Shown here piece by piece: positions 10,679-17,913 of a stretch of DNA of 64,000 nucleotides. A program made the translations under genes and the position numbers. The notes beneath the pieces were generated by a model. It did not search any database, was not told the DNA's origin, and saw only the letters and a list, made by a program, of their open reading frames with translations. Positions within the stretch are counted from its first letter, which is position 1. The number at the start of each line of letters is the position of its first letter. Source of the stretch: Janthinobacterium sp. LM6. GTDB taxonomy: Bacteria > Pseudomonadota > Gammaproteobacteria > Burkholderiales > Burkholderiaceae_D. The stretch is taken from the NCBI RefSeq assembly GCF_002002885.1, contig NZ_CP019510.1:1984001-2048000 (forward strand), read 5' to 3'.

Positions 10679-10725
10679 GGGCCGGGGCGGAAAAAGCCTT
10701 GCGTGGCCCTCATGCACGGTCTAAT

Positions 10726-10746
10726 ATAGGTAGATAGTCTACCTAT
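10726..10746. promoter_or_regulatory. Palindromic operator upstream of marR
   Basis: A perfect inverted repeat with 9-bp arms ATAGGTAGA (10726-10734) and TCTACCTAT (10738-10746) around TAG, ending 12 bp before the marR-family start codon. Size and position fit a MarR dimer site that autoregulates the regulator-efflux operon. Confidence 0.75.
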
Positions 10747-10758
10747 TTAACTCATTCC

Positions 10759-11217
10759 ATGCCCAATACCGAAGACCTTCCCATCCCCGAGCGCGCGCTG
10801 GCGCTGTCCGATGAATTGCGCACGGCGTTCAAGCGCCTGCTGCGCTCCATGCAGCGCGAAGGGGGCGAGCTGGAAGGCGGCGTGTCGATGATGCAATACA
10901 TGCTGCTGGCACTGATCCACGAGCAGCCCGGCATCGGCGTGGCCGCGCTGGCGCGGCTGCAGAACGTGCGCGGGCCCACCGTCAGCGCCCAGGTCAAGTC
11001 GCTCGAAGAGGCGGGGCTGGTCGAGCGCAGCGCGCCCGATCCGCAGGACCGCCGGCGTTCGGGCCTGCACGTGTCCGCGCAAGGCCTGGCGATCCTCGAG
11101 ACCCTGCGTGCGCGGCGCCGCGATGCGCTGGCGCGGCGCATCGCCCGCCTGACGCCGCAGCAGGTCGATGCGCTGGAAGCCGCCATGCAGCCGCTGCTTG
11201 AGATCGGCCAGGCATGA
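10759..11217 (+). CDS. MarR-family transcriptional regulator
   Basis: A 152-residue winged-helix repressor. Dimerisation helices flank a central wHTH: MMQYMLLALIHEQPGIGVA, ALARLQNVRGPTVSAQVKSLEEAGLVER (split recognition region about 60-95) and the wing PDPQDRRRSGLHVSAQG. DRR in the wing is typical of the family. Its stop overlaps the start of the downstream efflux gene by 4 nt (ATGA), so the two are translationally coupled. The palindrome at 10726-10746 is its likely operator, with the pump substrate as the likely inducer. Confidence 0.93.
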   Translation: MPNTEDLPIPERALALSDELRTAFKRLLRSMQREGGELEGGVSMMQYMLLALIHEQPGIGVAALARLQNVRGPTVSAQVKSLEEAGLVERSAPDPQDRRRSGLHVSAQGLAILETLRARRRDALARRIARLTPQQVDALEAAMQPLLEIGQA

Positions 11218-12713
11218 GCGGCCACGATCACGCCGCAGGCGCAGACAAAGGCGCCGATAAACCCGTCACCGAGCGCGAAGTGCGCGCCATCTACCTGGGC
11301 CTGATGGCCGTGCTGGGCCTCGGTGCGCTGGACCAGAGCATCGTTGCCACGGCCCTGCCGCGCATCGTCGATGACCTGGGCGGCATGGCGCACCTGTCGT
11401 GGGTGGTCACGGCCTACGTGCTGGCCTCGACGGCCACCATGCCCCTGTACGGAAAGCTGGCCGACCAGTACGGTCGCCGCCCCATGATCTTCACGGCCCT
11501 GCTGACCTTTCTGCTCGGCTCCGTGCTGTGCGGGCTGGCGCAGAACATGACGGAACTGATCATTTTCCGCGCCATCCAGGGCCTGGGTGCGGGCGGCTTC
11601 ATGCCGCTGGCGCAAATCATCATCGGCGACATCGTGCCGCCGGCCGAGCGGGGCAAGCGGCAAGGCATGGTGCCCATCGTGTTTGCCGTCACCAGCGTGC
11701 TGGGGCCCGTGCTGGGCGGCGTCATCACGGATGCCCTGTCGTGGCACTGGATTTTCTATGTCAACTTGCCGGTGGGCATTGTGGCCTTTTATATCATCGC
11801 GCGCGCCATGCGCAAGCCGGCGCGCACGCATGCGCACAAGATCGATTACCTGGGGTCTGCGCTGCTGACGGGCGCCGTCACGGCGGCCCTGCTGGTGCTG
11901 GCGCTGGGCGGCACGGAGTGGCCGTGGGATGCGCTGGCCATCAAGGTGTGCGGCGGCGTCGCCCTGCTGCTGGGCGTCTGGCTGGCCTTCCACGTGGGCA
12001 GGGTGGATGAACCCGTGCTGCCGCCCGACCTGTTCGAAAACCGCACTTTCAATATCGCCAGCCTGGTGATGGCCATGACTTTCATGGGCCTGATGGGCGC
12101 CAGCGTCTTCTTCCCCCTGTTCTTCCAGCTGGTGATGGGTACGAGTCCCGCCGAATCGGGCGTGATGACGGTGGCGATGATGGTGGGGCTGGTGGCGTCG
12201 TCGATGTTCAACGGCCGCGTGCTGTCGCGCTCGGGCAAGTACAAGATGGTGCAGGTGGCGGGGCTGGCCGTGGCGCTGCTGGCGTTTGCCGTGCTGGCCT
12301 GGGCCATGGAAACGTCGCGCGGCTACTGGATCATCGAGCCGGCCATCTTCCTGCTCGGCACGGGGCTGGGATTGGTGATGCCGAACATGACGATCGCCGT
12401 GCAAAATGCCTTGCCCCTGGCGCGCCGGGGCGTGGGCACGGCCATGCTGGCCTTTTTCCGTTCGCTGGGCGGCTTGCTCGGTGTGACGGCGTCCGGCGCC
12501 ATCCTCGCCCGCCAGCTGCACCAGCATGGCGTGGAAGCCGTGTCGGCGCTGGGCGCGCATGCCGCGGCGCAGACGGTGGAAGTGTACCGCCATGCGATCG
12601 CCAGCGTGTTTGGCGCCGGCGCCGTGCTGCTGCTGGTGGGGCTGGTCTTCCTGCTGTTCCTGCCGGAACTGCCCCTGGAGGGGCATCCGGCAGCGGTGAA
12701 GGACGATCAGTAG
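11214..12713 (+). CDS. MFS transporter, DHA2 (EmrB/QacA) drug-efflux family
   Basis: A 499-residue proton-driven multidrug exporter with about 14 membrane helices. Motifs: ALDQSIVATALPRIVDDLGG (motif D1), YGKLADQYGRRPMI (motif A, about 80-93) and SVLGPVLGGVITD (motif C, about 160-173). It overlaps the marR-type gene by 4 nt and is presumably derepressed with it. Its 3' end overlaps the convergent oxidoreductase by 7 bp, leaving no room for a separate terminator. Confidence 0.93.
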   Translation: MSGHDHAAGADKGADKPVTEREVRAIYLGLMAVLGLGALDQSIVATALPRIVDDLGGMAHLSWVVTAYVLASTATMPLYGKLADQYGRRPMIFTALLTFLLGSVLCGLAQNMTELIIFRAIQGLGAGGFMPLAQIIIGDIVPPAERGKRQGMVPIVFAVTSVLGPVLGGVITDALSWHWIFYVNLPVGIVAFYIIARAMRKPARTHAHKIDYLGSALLTGAVTAALLVLALGGTEWPWDALAIKVCGGVALLLGVWLAFHVGRVDEPVLPPDLFENRTFNIASLVMAMTFMGLMGASVFFPLFFQLVMGTSPAESGVMTVAMMVGLVASSMFNGRVLSRSGKYKMVQVAGLAVALLAFAVLAWAMETSRGYWIIEPAIFLLGTGLGLVMPNMTIAVQNALPLARRGVGTAMLAFFRSLGGLLGVTASGAILARQLHQHGVEAVSALGAHAAAQTVEVYRHAIASVFGAGAVLLLVGLVFLLFLPELPLEGHPAAVKDDQ

Positions 12714-13795
12714 CGTTCCAGCCAGTGCGCGTACGGCGCCGGCAGGGTCCACGAGGCGCGCTCCACGCCGAGTTCCTTGGCGGCAAAGTATGCCCAGTGG
12801 GGATTGGCCAGGTGCGCCTTGCCGACCATCACCACGTCCAGCTGCTCTTCCTTGACGACGCGCTCGGCAATGGCCGGCGTGCCGAAGCCCCAGGCGGACG
12901 AGACGGGCACGCCCGCTTCGCGGCGCACGCGCTCGGCGATCGGGCCCATGAAGGCCGGGCCCCACGGAATCGATACGTCGGGAATGGTGAAGCCCATGCT
13001 GACGCTGATCATGTCCATGCCCGCATCCTTGAACTGGCGCACGAGACCGATCGATTCGAGCAGGGTTTGCTCGTCGCGGCCGTCGAATTCCAGCACGCCG
13101 AAGCGGATGGTCAGCGGCAGGTGCTCGGGCCACACTTCACGCACGGCTTTCAATGTTTCCAGCAGGAAGCGGCTGCGGTTTTCCAGGCTGCCGCCATAGA
13201 TGTCGTCGCGCCGGTTCGAGTGGGCGGAAAAGAAGCTTTGCGCCAGGTAGCCGTGGGCGAAGTGCAGTTCCAGCCATTCGAAGCCCACTTCGCGGGCGCG
13301 GATGGCCGCATCGACGAAGTTCTGTTTCACACGGGCAATATCGTCGAGGTCCATGGCGCGCGGCACTTTCGGCAGGCCGCCGCCGAAGGCGATGGCGGAC
13401 GGGGCGATGGTTTGCCAGCCGCGCGCGTCGCCTTGCGTGATGTGGTCGTCGCCTTCCCATGGGCGGTTGGCGCTGGCCTTGCGGCCCGCGTGGGCGATCT
13501 GGATGCCGGGCACGGAGCCGGCCGCCTTGATGGCTTTCACGACAGGCACGAAGGCTTGCGCCAGGTCATCATTCCAGATGCCCGTGCAGCCGGGCGTGAT
13601 GCGGCCTTCGGGCGCCACGGCCGTCGCTTCGACGATCACCAGCCCCGCGCCGCCGCGTGCCATGCCCGCGTAATGCGACAAATGCCAGTCGTTGGCCACG
13701 CCATCGACGGCCATGTATTGGCACATGGGCGGCACGGCGATGCGGTTGCGCAGGGTGATGCCTTTGAGGGTGTAGGGCTGGAAGAGGGCGGACAT
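12707..13795 (-). CDS. NADH:flavin oxidoreductase, YqjM/XenA-type Old Yellow Enzyme
   Basis: A 362-residue FMN-dependent ene-reductase of the thermophilic-like OYE class. Landmarks: IAVPPMCQYMAVDG (the Cys that tunes the flavin), IQIAHAGRKAS, ELHFAHGYLAQSFFS (the substrate-binding His pair), SNRRDDIYGGSLENRSRF and SSAWGFGTPAIAERV (FMN phosphate region). These enzymes reduce alkenes conjugated to carbonyls and various xenobiotics. It is divergent from an ArsR-type regulator 106 bp away, a common arrangement for a regulator of an oxidoreductase. Confidence 0.92.
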   Translation of the reverse strand: MSALFQPYTLKGITLRNRIAVPPMCQYMAVDGVANDWHLSHYAGMARGGAGLVIVEATAVAPEGRITPGCTGIWNDDLAQAFVPVVKAIKAAGSVPGIQIAHAGRKASANRPWEGDDHITQGDARGWQTIAPSAIAFGGGLPKVPRAMDLDDIARVKQNFVDAAIRAREVGFEWLELHFAHGYLAQSFFSAHSNRRDDIYGGSLENRSRFLLETLKAVREVWPEHLPLTIRFGVLEFDGRDEQTLLESIGLVRQFKDAGMDMISVSMGFTIPDVSIPWGPAFMGPIAERVRREAGVPVSSAWGFGTPAIAERVVKEEQLDVVMVGKAHLANPHWAYFAAKELGVERASWTLPAPYAHWLERY

Positions 13796-13901
13796 GGTGG
13801 CCTTTGTGTGTGTGGATAGAAAGATAGGAAAATACTGATTCGGTAGTTCGTAAATATTCGAAGAATGGAATTAGTATAGCGCATGCTGTATGATTCTGCT
13901 C

Positions 13902-14234
13902 ATGCGTCCACACAAACATCCCCCCGCCAGCGAATTCGTCCTCGAGCGCGTGCTGTACGCCCTGAGCGATTCCATACGCCTCGACATCGTGCGCCACCTG
14001 GCCCGCGTGGATGCGGCCGCTTGCGGCGACCTCGACGGCGGACGGCCGAAATCGACCGTTTCCCACCATTTCAAGGTCTTGCGCGAAGCGGGCCTCGTCT
14101 ACACGGAAAACGCGGGCACGACGCACATGAACACTCTGCGCCGCGCCGATATCGAGAGCCGTTTCCCCGGCTTGCTCGACGCCATCCTGGCGCAACAGCC
14201 ATTGGCGCCGGAGGCGGAAAAGCCGGCAGCTTAG
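13902..14234 (+). CDS. ArsR/HxlR-like winged-helix regulator
   Basis: A 110-residue ArsR-type repressor. The pattern FVLERVLYALSDSIRLDIVRHLA is the typical first helices, and PKSTVSHHFKVLREAGLVYTE is the recognition helix and turn (SHHFKVL). It lacks an ELCVC metal site, so it likely senses something other than metals; Cys at about residue 44 (AACGDL) is the only cysteine. The ATG at 13902 is preferred to one at 13890. It is divergent from the OYE gene and may control it. The 3' end is followed by an acyltransferase gene after about 120 bp. Confidence 0.88.
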   Translation: MRPHKHPPASEFVLERVLYALSDSIRLDIVRHLARVDAAACGDLDGGRPKSTVSHHFKVLREAGLVYTENAGTTHMNTLRRADIESRFPGLLDAILAQQPLAPEAEKPAA

Positions 14235-14356
14235 GCGCCTGCCGTGCCCCGCCATTTGCCAGGCTCGGCTATGATGTCGGCCTTTCGGTAAATCCCCGGC
14301 CGCGCGCCTGTTGCGCGATGGGCTGGCGACACTACCTGGCACGGCAAGGGATGGGA

Positions 14357-15487
14357 ATGACGGCAGCAGCAGTGGTATCACAGGCGGACCTGGCACATCG
14401 TCCGCAGTTTGGCTGGATCAATGGTTTAAAAGCAGGCGCGGCGCAGTTGATCGTGTTGCATCACCTGGCGTTTTACGGGCCCATGTCCGACTACGTGCAA
14501 CCGCTGTGGCCTGCGTTGCTGGACTGGCTGGGCGGCAGTGCGCGCATCGCCGTGCAAGTGTTTCTCGTCATCGGCGGCTTTCTCGTCGCCAAATCCCTGT
14601 CTCCCGCCGGCCGTCCCGGCATTGCCACCCCGCTGCAAGCGATCTGGCGCCGCTATGCCAAGCTGGCGCCGCCTTTCCTGGCCGCCACCTTGCTCGCGGC
14701 CATCATCACGCCCGTGGCCGGCATCTGGATGCTGCACGATTCCATGTCGGCCGCCGTCACCCTGGGCCAGCTGAGCGCCCATGCCTTGCTGCTGCACGGC
14801 GTGCTGGGCTATGAATCGCTGTCCGCCGGCGCCTGGTACGTGGCCATCGATTTCCAGCTGTACCTGCTGACGGTATTGCTGCTGTGGCTGGGCGGCCGCC
14901 TGGCGGGCCGGCGGCGCGGGCACTGGCTGATGCCGCTGGCCGTCACTGTGGGCATCACCTTTTCCCTGCTGTATTTCAATCTCGACGCGGACTGGGATAA
15001 CTGGGCGCCGTATTTCTTCGGCAGCTATGGCCTTGGCATGCTGGCCTGGTGGGCCAGCGACCCGGCCCGCAAACCCGCTGCCATGACCGTGCTCATGGCC
15101 ATGGCCGCCGTGCCCGTCCTGCTGGCCCTGGCCGTCGACTACCGCAGCCGCATCGCCCTGGCCCTGATCGTCGCCTGCGCCCTGTTCCTGTTCGGCCGCG
15201 CCCGCACGCCGTCGCAGGGCGGCGTCTGGAACATCGTCAACGCCCTGGGCCGCATCTCGTATGCCGTCTTCCTCGTGCACTTCCCCGTCAGCCTGCTGGT
15301 GAATGCGCTGTTTATCAGCTATGTCCCGCTCGAACCTGAGTGGCAGGCGCTGGGCATGCTGACGGCCTGGGGCGCCAGCCTGGCGGCCGGCGCCGCGTTT
15401 TACCGCTGGGTGGAGGTACCGCTGGGGCGGGCTATGGGCGGCGTGCTGGCGCATCTGGCCGGGAGGCCGGCGCTGGCGTCGCGTTAA
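14357..15487 (+). CDS. Acyltransferase 3 family membrane protein
   Basis: A protein of about 376 residues with roughly ten membrane helices, of the family that O-acylates sugars of lipopolysaccharide, exopolysaccharide or lipids. The N-terminal INGLKAGAAQLIVLHHLAFYG places the catalytic-type His (HH) in the first helix, and RIAVQVFLVIGGFLVAKSL is the next conserved block. GRISYAVFLVHFPVSLLVN near residue 300 is the usual late block. No SGNH domain is fused. The start is uncertain: AAGGG fits ATG 14357, but ATG at 14351 or 14318 is possible. No glycan cluster adjoins, so the substrate is unknown. Confidence 0.82.
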   Translation: MTAAAVVSQADLAHRPQFGWINGLKAGAAQLIVLHHLAFYGPMSDYVQPLWPALLDWLGGSARIAVQVFLVIGGFLVAKSLSPAGRPGIATPLQAIWRRYAKLAPPFLAATLLAAIITPVAGIWMLHDSMSAAVTLGQLSAHALLLHGVLGYESLSAGAWYVAIDFQLYLLTVLLLWLGGRLAGRRRGHWLMPLAVTVGITFSLLYFNLDADWDNWAPYFFGSYGLGMLAWWASDPARKPAAMTVLMAMAAVPVLLALAVDYRSRIALALIVACALFLFGRARTPSQGGVWNIVNALGRISYAVFLVHFPVSLLVNALFISYVPLEPEWQALGMLTAWGASLAAGAAFYRWVEVPLGRAMGGVLAHLAGRPALASR

Positions 15488-15559
15488 TGGTGGTGATGTA
15501 GCAGTCCCGATGGCGCCCTTGTTCGCGAAACAGGGCTGGCTGTTTCTATTATTTGTTAC

Positions 15560-15565
15560 TACAAT
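15560..15565 (+). promoter_or_regulatory. Possible -10 element of brnTA
   Basis: TACAAT lies 5 bp before the brnT start, inside an AT-rich partly palindromic stretch (TTTGT-TACT-ACAAT) that could be the autoregulatory BrnA site. The -35 is weak. Confidence 0.35.
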
Positions 15566-15570
15566 AAATA

Positions 15571-15843
15571 ATGAGAATCACTTTTGATGCTGTCAAGCGT
15601 GAAAAGACGCTCAGGGAGTGTGGCCTCGACTTTGCGCGTGCGCGCGAAGTGTTTGACGGCCTCACCATTACGCTGCCGGACCAGCGCCAGGACTACGGCG
15701 AACCCCGCTTCATCACTGCAGGTCGGCTCGACGAGCGCCTGGTTGTACTGGTCTGGACGCCGCGTGGCCGGGCGCGCAGAATCATCAGCATGAGGAAGGC
15801 AAATGAACGCGAAATCGACAAATACAAGCAAAGCCTGGGTTGA
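15571..15843 (+). CDS. brnT: BrnT family ribonuclease toxin
   Basis: A 90-residue type II toxin with the RelE-like BrnT fold. ITFDAVKREKTLRECGLDF, ARAREVFDG and the C-terminal IISMRKANEREIDKYKQ match the family; the basic/catalytic residues R and E in the last helix are present. BrnT is known as a ribonuclease that blocks translation. The downstream antitoxin gene overlaps it by 41 nt, the usual toxin-first BrnT-BrnA order. It lies just before the second tRNA-Lys pair in the accessory zone. Confidence 0.92.
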   Translation: MRITFDAVKREKTLRECGLDFARAREVFDGLTITLPDQRQDYGEPRFITAGRLDERLVVLVWTPRGRARRIISMRKANEREIDKYKQSLG

Positions 15844-16102
15844 TCCCGACGATGCGCCTGAATTGACGGATGGTTTTTTCGAGCAGGGTATCTGGCAAGT
15901 GGGCGACAAGCCCGTTTCCCGCCCTGAGGCGCAGCAGGAGGCGGCACGCCGCCGCGGCAGACCCGCTGGCACTGGCGGCAAGGTCAGCACGACCATACGT
16001 TTCGACGCCGACATTCTCGAAGCCTTCAAGGCCACCGGCGATGGGTGGCAAACGCGCATGAATGATGTATTGAAGGAGTGGCTGCGATCCAGGCAAGCCT
16101 AG
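15803..16102 (+). CDS. brnA: BrnA family antitoxin
   Basis: A 99-residue antitoxin. The N-terminal part (WVDPDDAPELTDGFFEQG) is the toxin-binding segment. The C-terminal half is the ribbon-helix-helix DNA-binding domain (KVSTTIRFDADILEAFKATG, WQTRMNDVLKEWLRS). BrnA neutralises BrnT and represses the operon. AGGAAGGC directly before the ATG supports this start despite the 41-nt overlap with brnT. An intrinsic terminator for the opposite strand lies right after the stop. Confidence 0.92.
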   Translation: MNAKSTNTSKAWVDPDDAPELTDGFFEQGIWQVGDKPVSRPEAQQEAARRRGRPAGTGGKVSTTIRFDADILEAFKATGDGWQTRMNDVLKEWLRSRQA

Positions 16103-16103
16103 A

Positions 16104-16134
16104 AAACAAAAAAGCCAACCGCGAACGGTTGGCT
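16104..16134 (-). terminator. Intrinsic terminator of tRNA-Lys pair 2
   Basis: A perfect 9-bp stem AGCCAACCG/CGGTTGGCT (16113-16121, 16126-16134) with loop CGAA. On the minus strand it is followed by a T-rich run (complement of 16103-16112). It matches the position of the terminator of pair 1. Confidence 0.8.
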
Positions 16135-16147
16135 TCTTCATAGTATT

Positions 16148-16223
16148 TGGTAGGCCGTGCGGGATTCGAACCTGCGACCAACGGATTAAAAGTCCGCTGC
16201 TCTACCAGCTGAGCTAACGACCC
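16148..16223 (-). tRNA. tRNA-Lys(TTT)
   Basis: A 76-nt copy with encoded CCA and anticodon TTT, identical to the three others. Confidence 0.97.
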
Positions 16224-16312
16224 AAAAACTTTTTACAACAACTTCGGTAACACTGTGCCGTAAAAAAATGCTTGCTATAACAACTCGCAAGCAGATCAGT
16301 ACTGCGTATTCG

Positions 16313-16388
16313 TGGTAGGCCGTGCGGGATTCGAACCTGCGACCAACGGATTAAAAGTCCGCTGCTCTACCAGCTGAGCTAACGACCC
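16313..16388 (-). tRNA. tRNA-Lys(TTT)
   Basis: A 76-nt copy with encoded CCA, anticodon TTT, directly downstream of a consensus promoter. The two genes of this pair are probably one transcript. Confidence 0.97.
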
Positions 16389-16399
16389 GAAGAAGAAAG

Positions 16400-16428
16400 A
16401 TTATAGGGGGTGCCCGGGATTCTGTCAA
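16400..16428 (-). promoter_or_regulatory. Consensus sigma-70 promoter of tRNA-Lys pair 2
   Basis: On the minus strand a perfect TTGACA (16423-16428) is spaced 17 bp from a perfect TATAAT (16400-16405), 11 bp before the tRNA 5' end. Confidence 0.9.
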
Positions 16429-16455
16429 ACCTAACGGGCAACTTTTTCCCCGCTT

Positions 16456-17214
16456 TTACTTTTTGCCGCCCCGTTCCTTGGCGGCCTGGGCCGCGCTGGA
16501 GTCCGGGTAGCGCGAGATCAGGGCGTTCAGGGTCTTGGTCGCGTTCGGCTTGTCTTTCAGCTCCGTGTAGCAGCTGGCGATGTTGAGCATGGCGTCGGGC
16601 GCCTTCGGGCTGTCCGGGTAGTGTTTCAGCACGGCCTGCTGGGCCGTGATGGCGCTCTTGCAGTCGCGCTGGGCGTAATAGGCGTTGCCCAGCCAGTATT
16701 GCGCGTTGGCCGCATACGCCGATTCCGGATAGCGTTTCACGAAGCCGTCCAGGGCCGTCACGGCGCCCTTGTAATCGCCCGATTTGAACAGGCCGAACGC
16801 GGATTCGTACGCGCTTTGCTCGGACACTCCCACGGCCGCTTCCTGGCCGTCGATGGTGACCTGGCGCGGTTCGAGCTTGCGCAGGCGCGCGTCGATATCG
16901 GTGTAGAAATCCTTCTGGCGCTTTTGCGTGTTCGCCAGGTCGTTGCCCAGCACTTCGATCTGGCCGCGCAGGCGGGCGATCTCTTGCATGGTCTGGTCGT
17001 GCTGGTTGATCAGGCTCAAGGTGCTGGTCTTGTCCGCCTTGGCGTCGATGCGGCTGTTCAGGTCGCGCGCCATGGCGTCGACCTTGGCGCGCAGCTCGAG
17101 GATGGCCTTGCGTGCTTCGTCGTCATCGAACAGGGCGGCGTTGGCGTGCAGGGGCAGGTAGGCAAACGCGGCCATCAAGGCGGCGGCGACGCCGGCTTTC
17201 GAGAATGTCATCAT
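16456..17214 (-). CDS. cpoB: Cell division coordinator CpoB (YbgF), tol-pal system
   Basis: A periplasmic protein of about 252 residues that links peptidoglycan synthesis with outer-membrane constriction through TolA. It has a signal peptide (VAAALMAAFAYLPLHANA), a coiled-coil trimerisation region (about 35-110) and C-terminal TPR repeats (YESAFGLFKSGDYKGAVTAL, SAYAANAQYWLGNAYYAQ, SPKAPDAMLNIASCYTEL). It is the last gene of the tol-pal operon. The start is uncertain: a TTG at 17229 or ATG at 17214/17211; no strong ribosome site marks either, and ATG 17214 is chosen. Confidence 0.93.
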   Translation of the reverse strand: MMTFSKAGVAAALMAAFAYLPLHANAALFDDDEARKAILELRAKVDAMARDLNSRIDAKADKTSTLSLINQHDQTMQEIARLRGQIEVLGNDLANTQKRQKDFYTDIDARLRKLEPRQVTIDGQEAAVGVSEQSAYESAFGLFKSGDYKGAVTALDGFVKRYPESAYAANAQYWLGNAYYAQRDCKSAITAQQAVLKHYPDSPKAPDAMLNIASCYTELKDKPNATKTLNALISRYPDSSAAQAAKERGGKK

Positions 17215-17348
17215 GAGTCGGGCTTTCAAAAGTTACGCAAACATGCAAACGGGGCGCCGGGCGGTGAATCACCGCGCTGCGCCCCATTATTATGCCTATG
17301 ACTGGCCAGTTAGGTAAGCGTCAATGCTGCCGCGCTCACCCCTGAACA

Positions 17349-17870
17349 TCAATAAACGATGTCAGCGCGGCGGTTTTCTGCCCATGCTGCTTCGTTGCTG
17401 CCTTGAGCTTTAGGCTTTTCTTTGCCCAGCGACACGGCTTCCATTTGGCCTTCCGGCACGCCCAGGGCTGCCATCGACTTGCGCACGGCTTCAGCACGTT
17501 TCTGGCCCAGGGCCAGGTTGTACTCAGCGCCACCGCGTTCATCGGTGTTACCTTGGATCAGGATCTTGCGGCTAGGCGTTTTCACCAGGTAGCCAGCGTG
17601 GTTTTGCACGACTGGGGTGTCCGCTTCGCGCACGACGTATTTGTCGAAGTCGAAGTAGATGCTGCGGTTAGCCAGCACGCCTTTTGGATCGTCCAGTGGA
17701 TCGACCGATGCGGTCGTTACTGGCTGAACTTGACGGGTGTCAACTGGAGCGACGACTTTTTCAGGCGCGCGCTCAACCACTGGGGTCTCTGCTACTTTGA
17801 CTGGGGTGCTGCAGGCGGACAGCAGGGCTGCGGTAGCGGCGATGAAAGCCAAACTTTTAAAGTTACTCAT
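17349..17870 (-). CDS. pal: Peptidoglycan-associated lipoprotein Pal
   Basis: A 173-residue outer-membrane lipoprotein. The lipobox LLSAC is near residue 20. The OmpA-like peptidoglycan-binding domain covers about 65-173, with IYFDFDKYVV, ILIQGNTDERGGAEYNLALG and QKRAEAVRKSMAALG. It anchors the outer membrane to the wall and is retrieved by Tol proteins at division sites. The ATG at 17870 has GGAG 8 nt upstream; an in-frame ATG at 17888 would add six residues before the signal peptide. It lies between tolB and cpoB. Confidence 0.97.
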   Translation of the reverse strand: MSNFKSLAFIAATAALLSACSTPVKVAETPVVERAPEKVVAPVDTRQVQPVTTASVDPLDDPKGVLANRSIYFDFDKYVVREADTPVVQNHAGYLVKTPSRKILIQGNTDERGGAEYNLALGQKRAEAVRKSMAALGVPEGQMEAVSLGKEKPKAQGSNEAAWAENRRADIVY

Positions 17871-17913
17871 TTTTATTCTCCGGGTCATGGTTAAAGGTGA
17901 AACTGTACAGCAT

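Larger units (their letters stand above)
16104..16388. repeat. Direct repeat block 2: terminator plus two tRNA-Lys genes
   Basis: Second copy of the block at 10372-10639, same orientation. The tRNA genes are identical; the spacer between them is longer by 17 bp and diverged. Confidence 0.8.

Noticed and set aside
10147..10717. Two minus-strand reading frames covering the tRNA-Lys genes (peptides containing FNPLVAGSNPARPTK)
   Set aside because: They are translations of the tRNA genes themselves, a common false call; the tRNA folds are perfect.
10752..13133. 793-residue minus-strand frame opposite marR and the efflux gene
   Set aside because: Low-complexity His/Arg/Gln-rich translation, antisense to two well-recognised proteins in high-GC DNA.
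13820..13880. Possible operator in the OYE/ArsR divergent gap around GTAAATATTCG
   Set aside because: Only a short AT-rich near-palindrome; not distinct enough to support a site.
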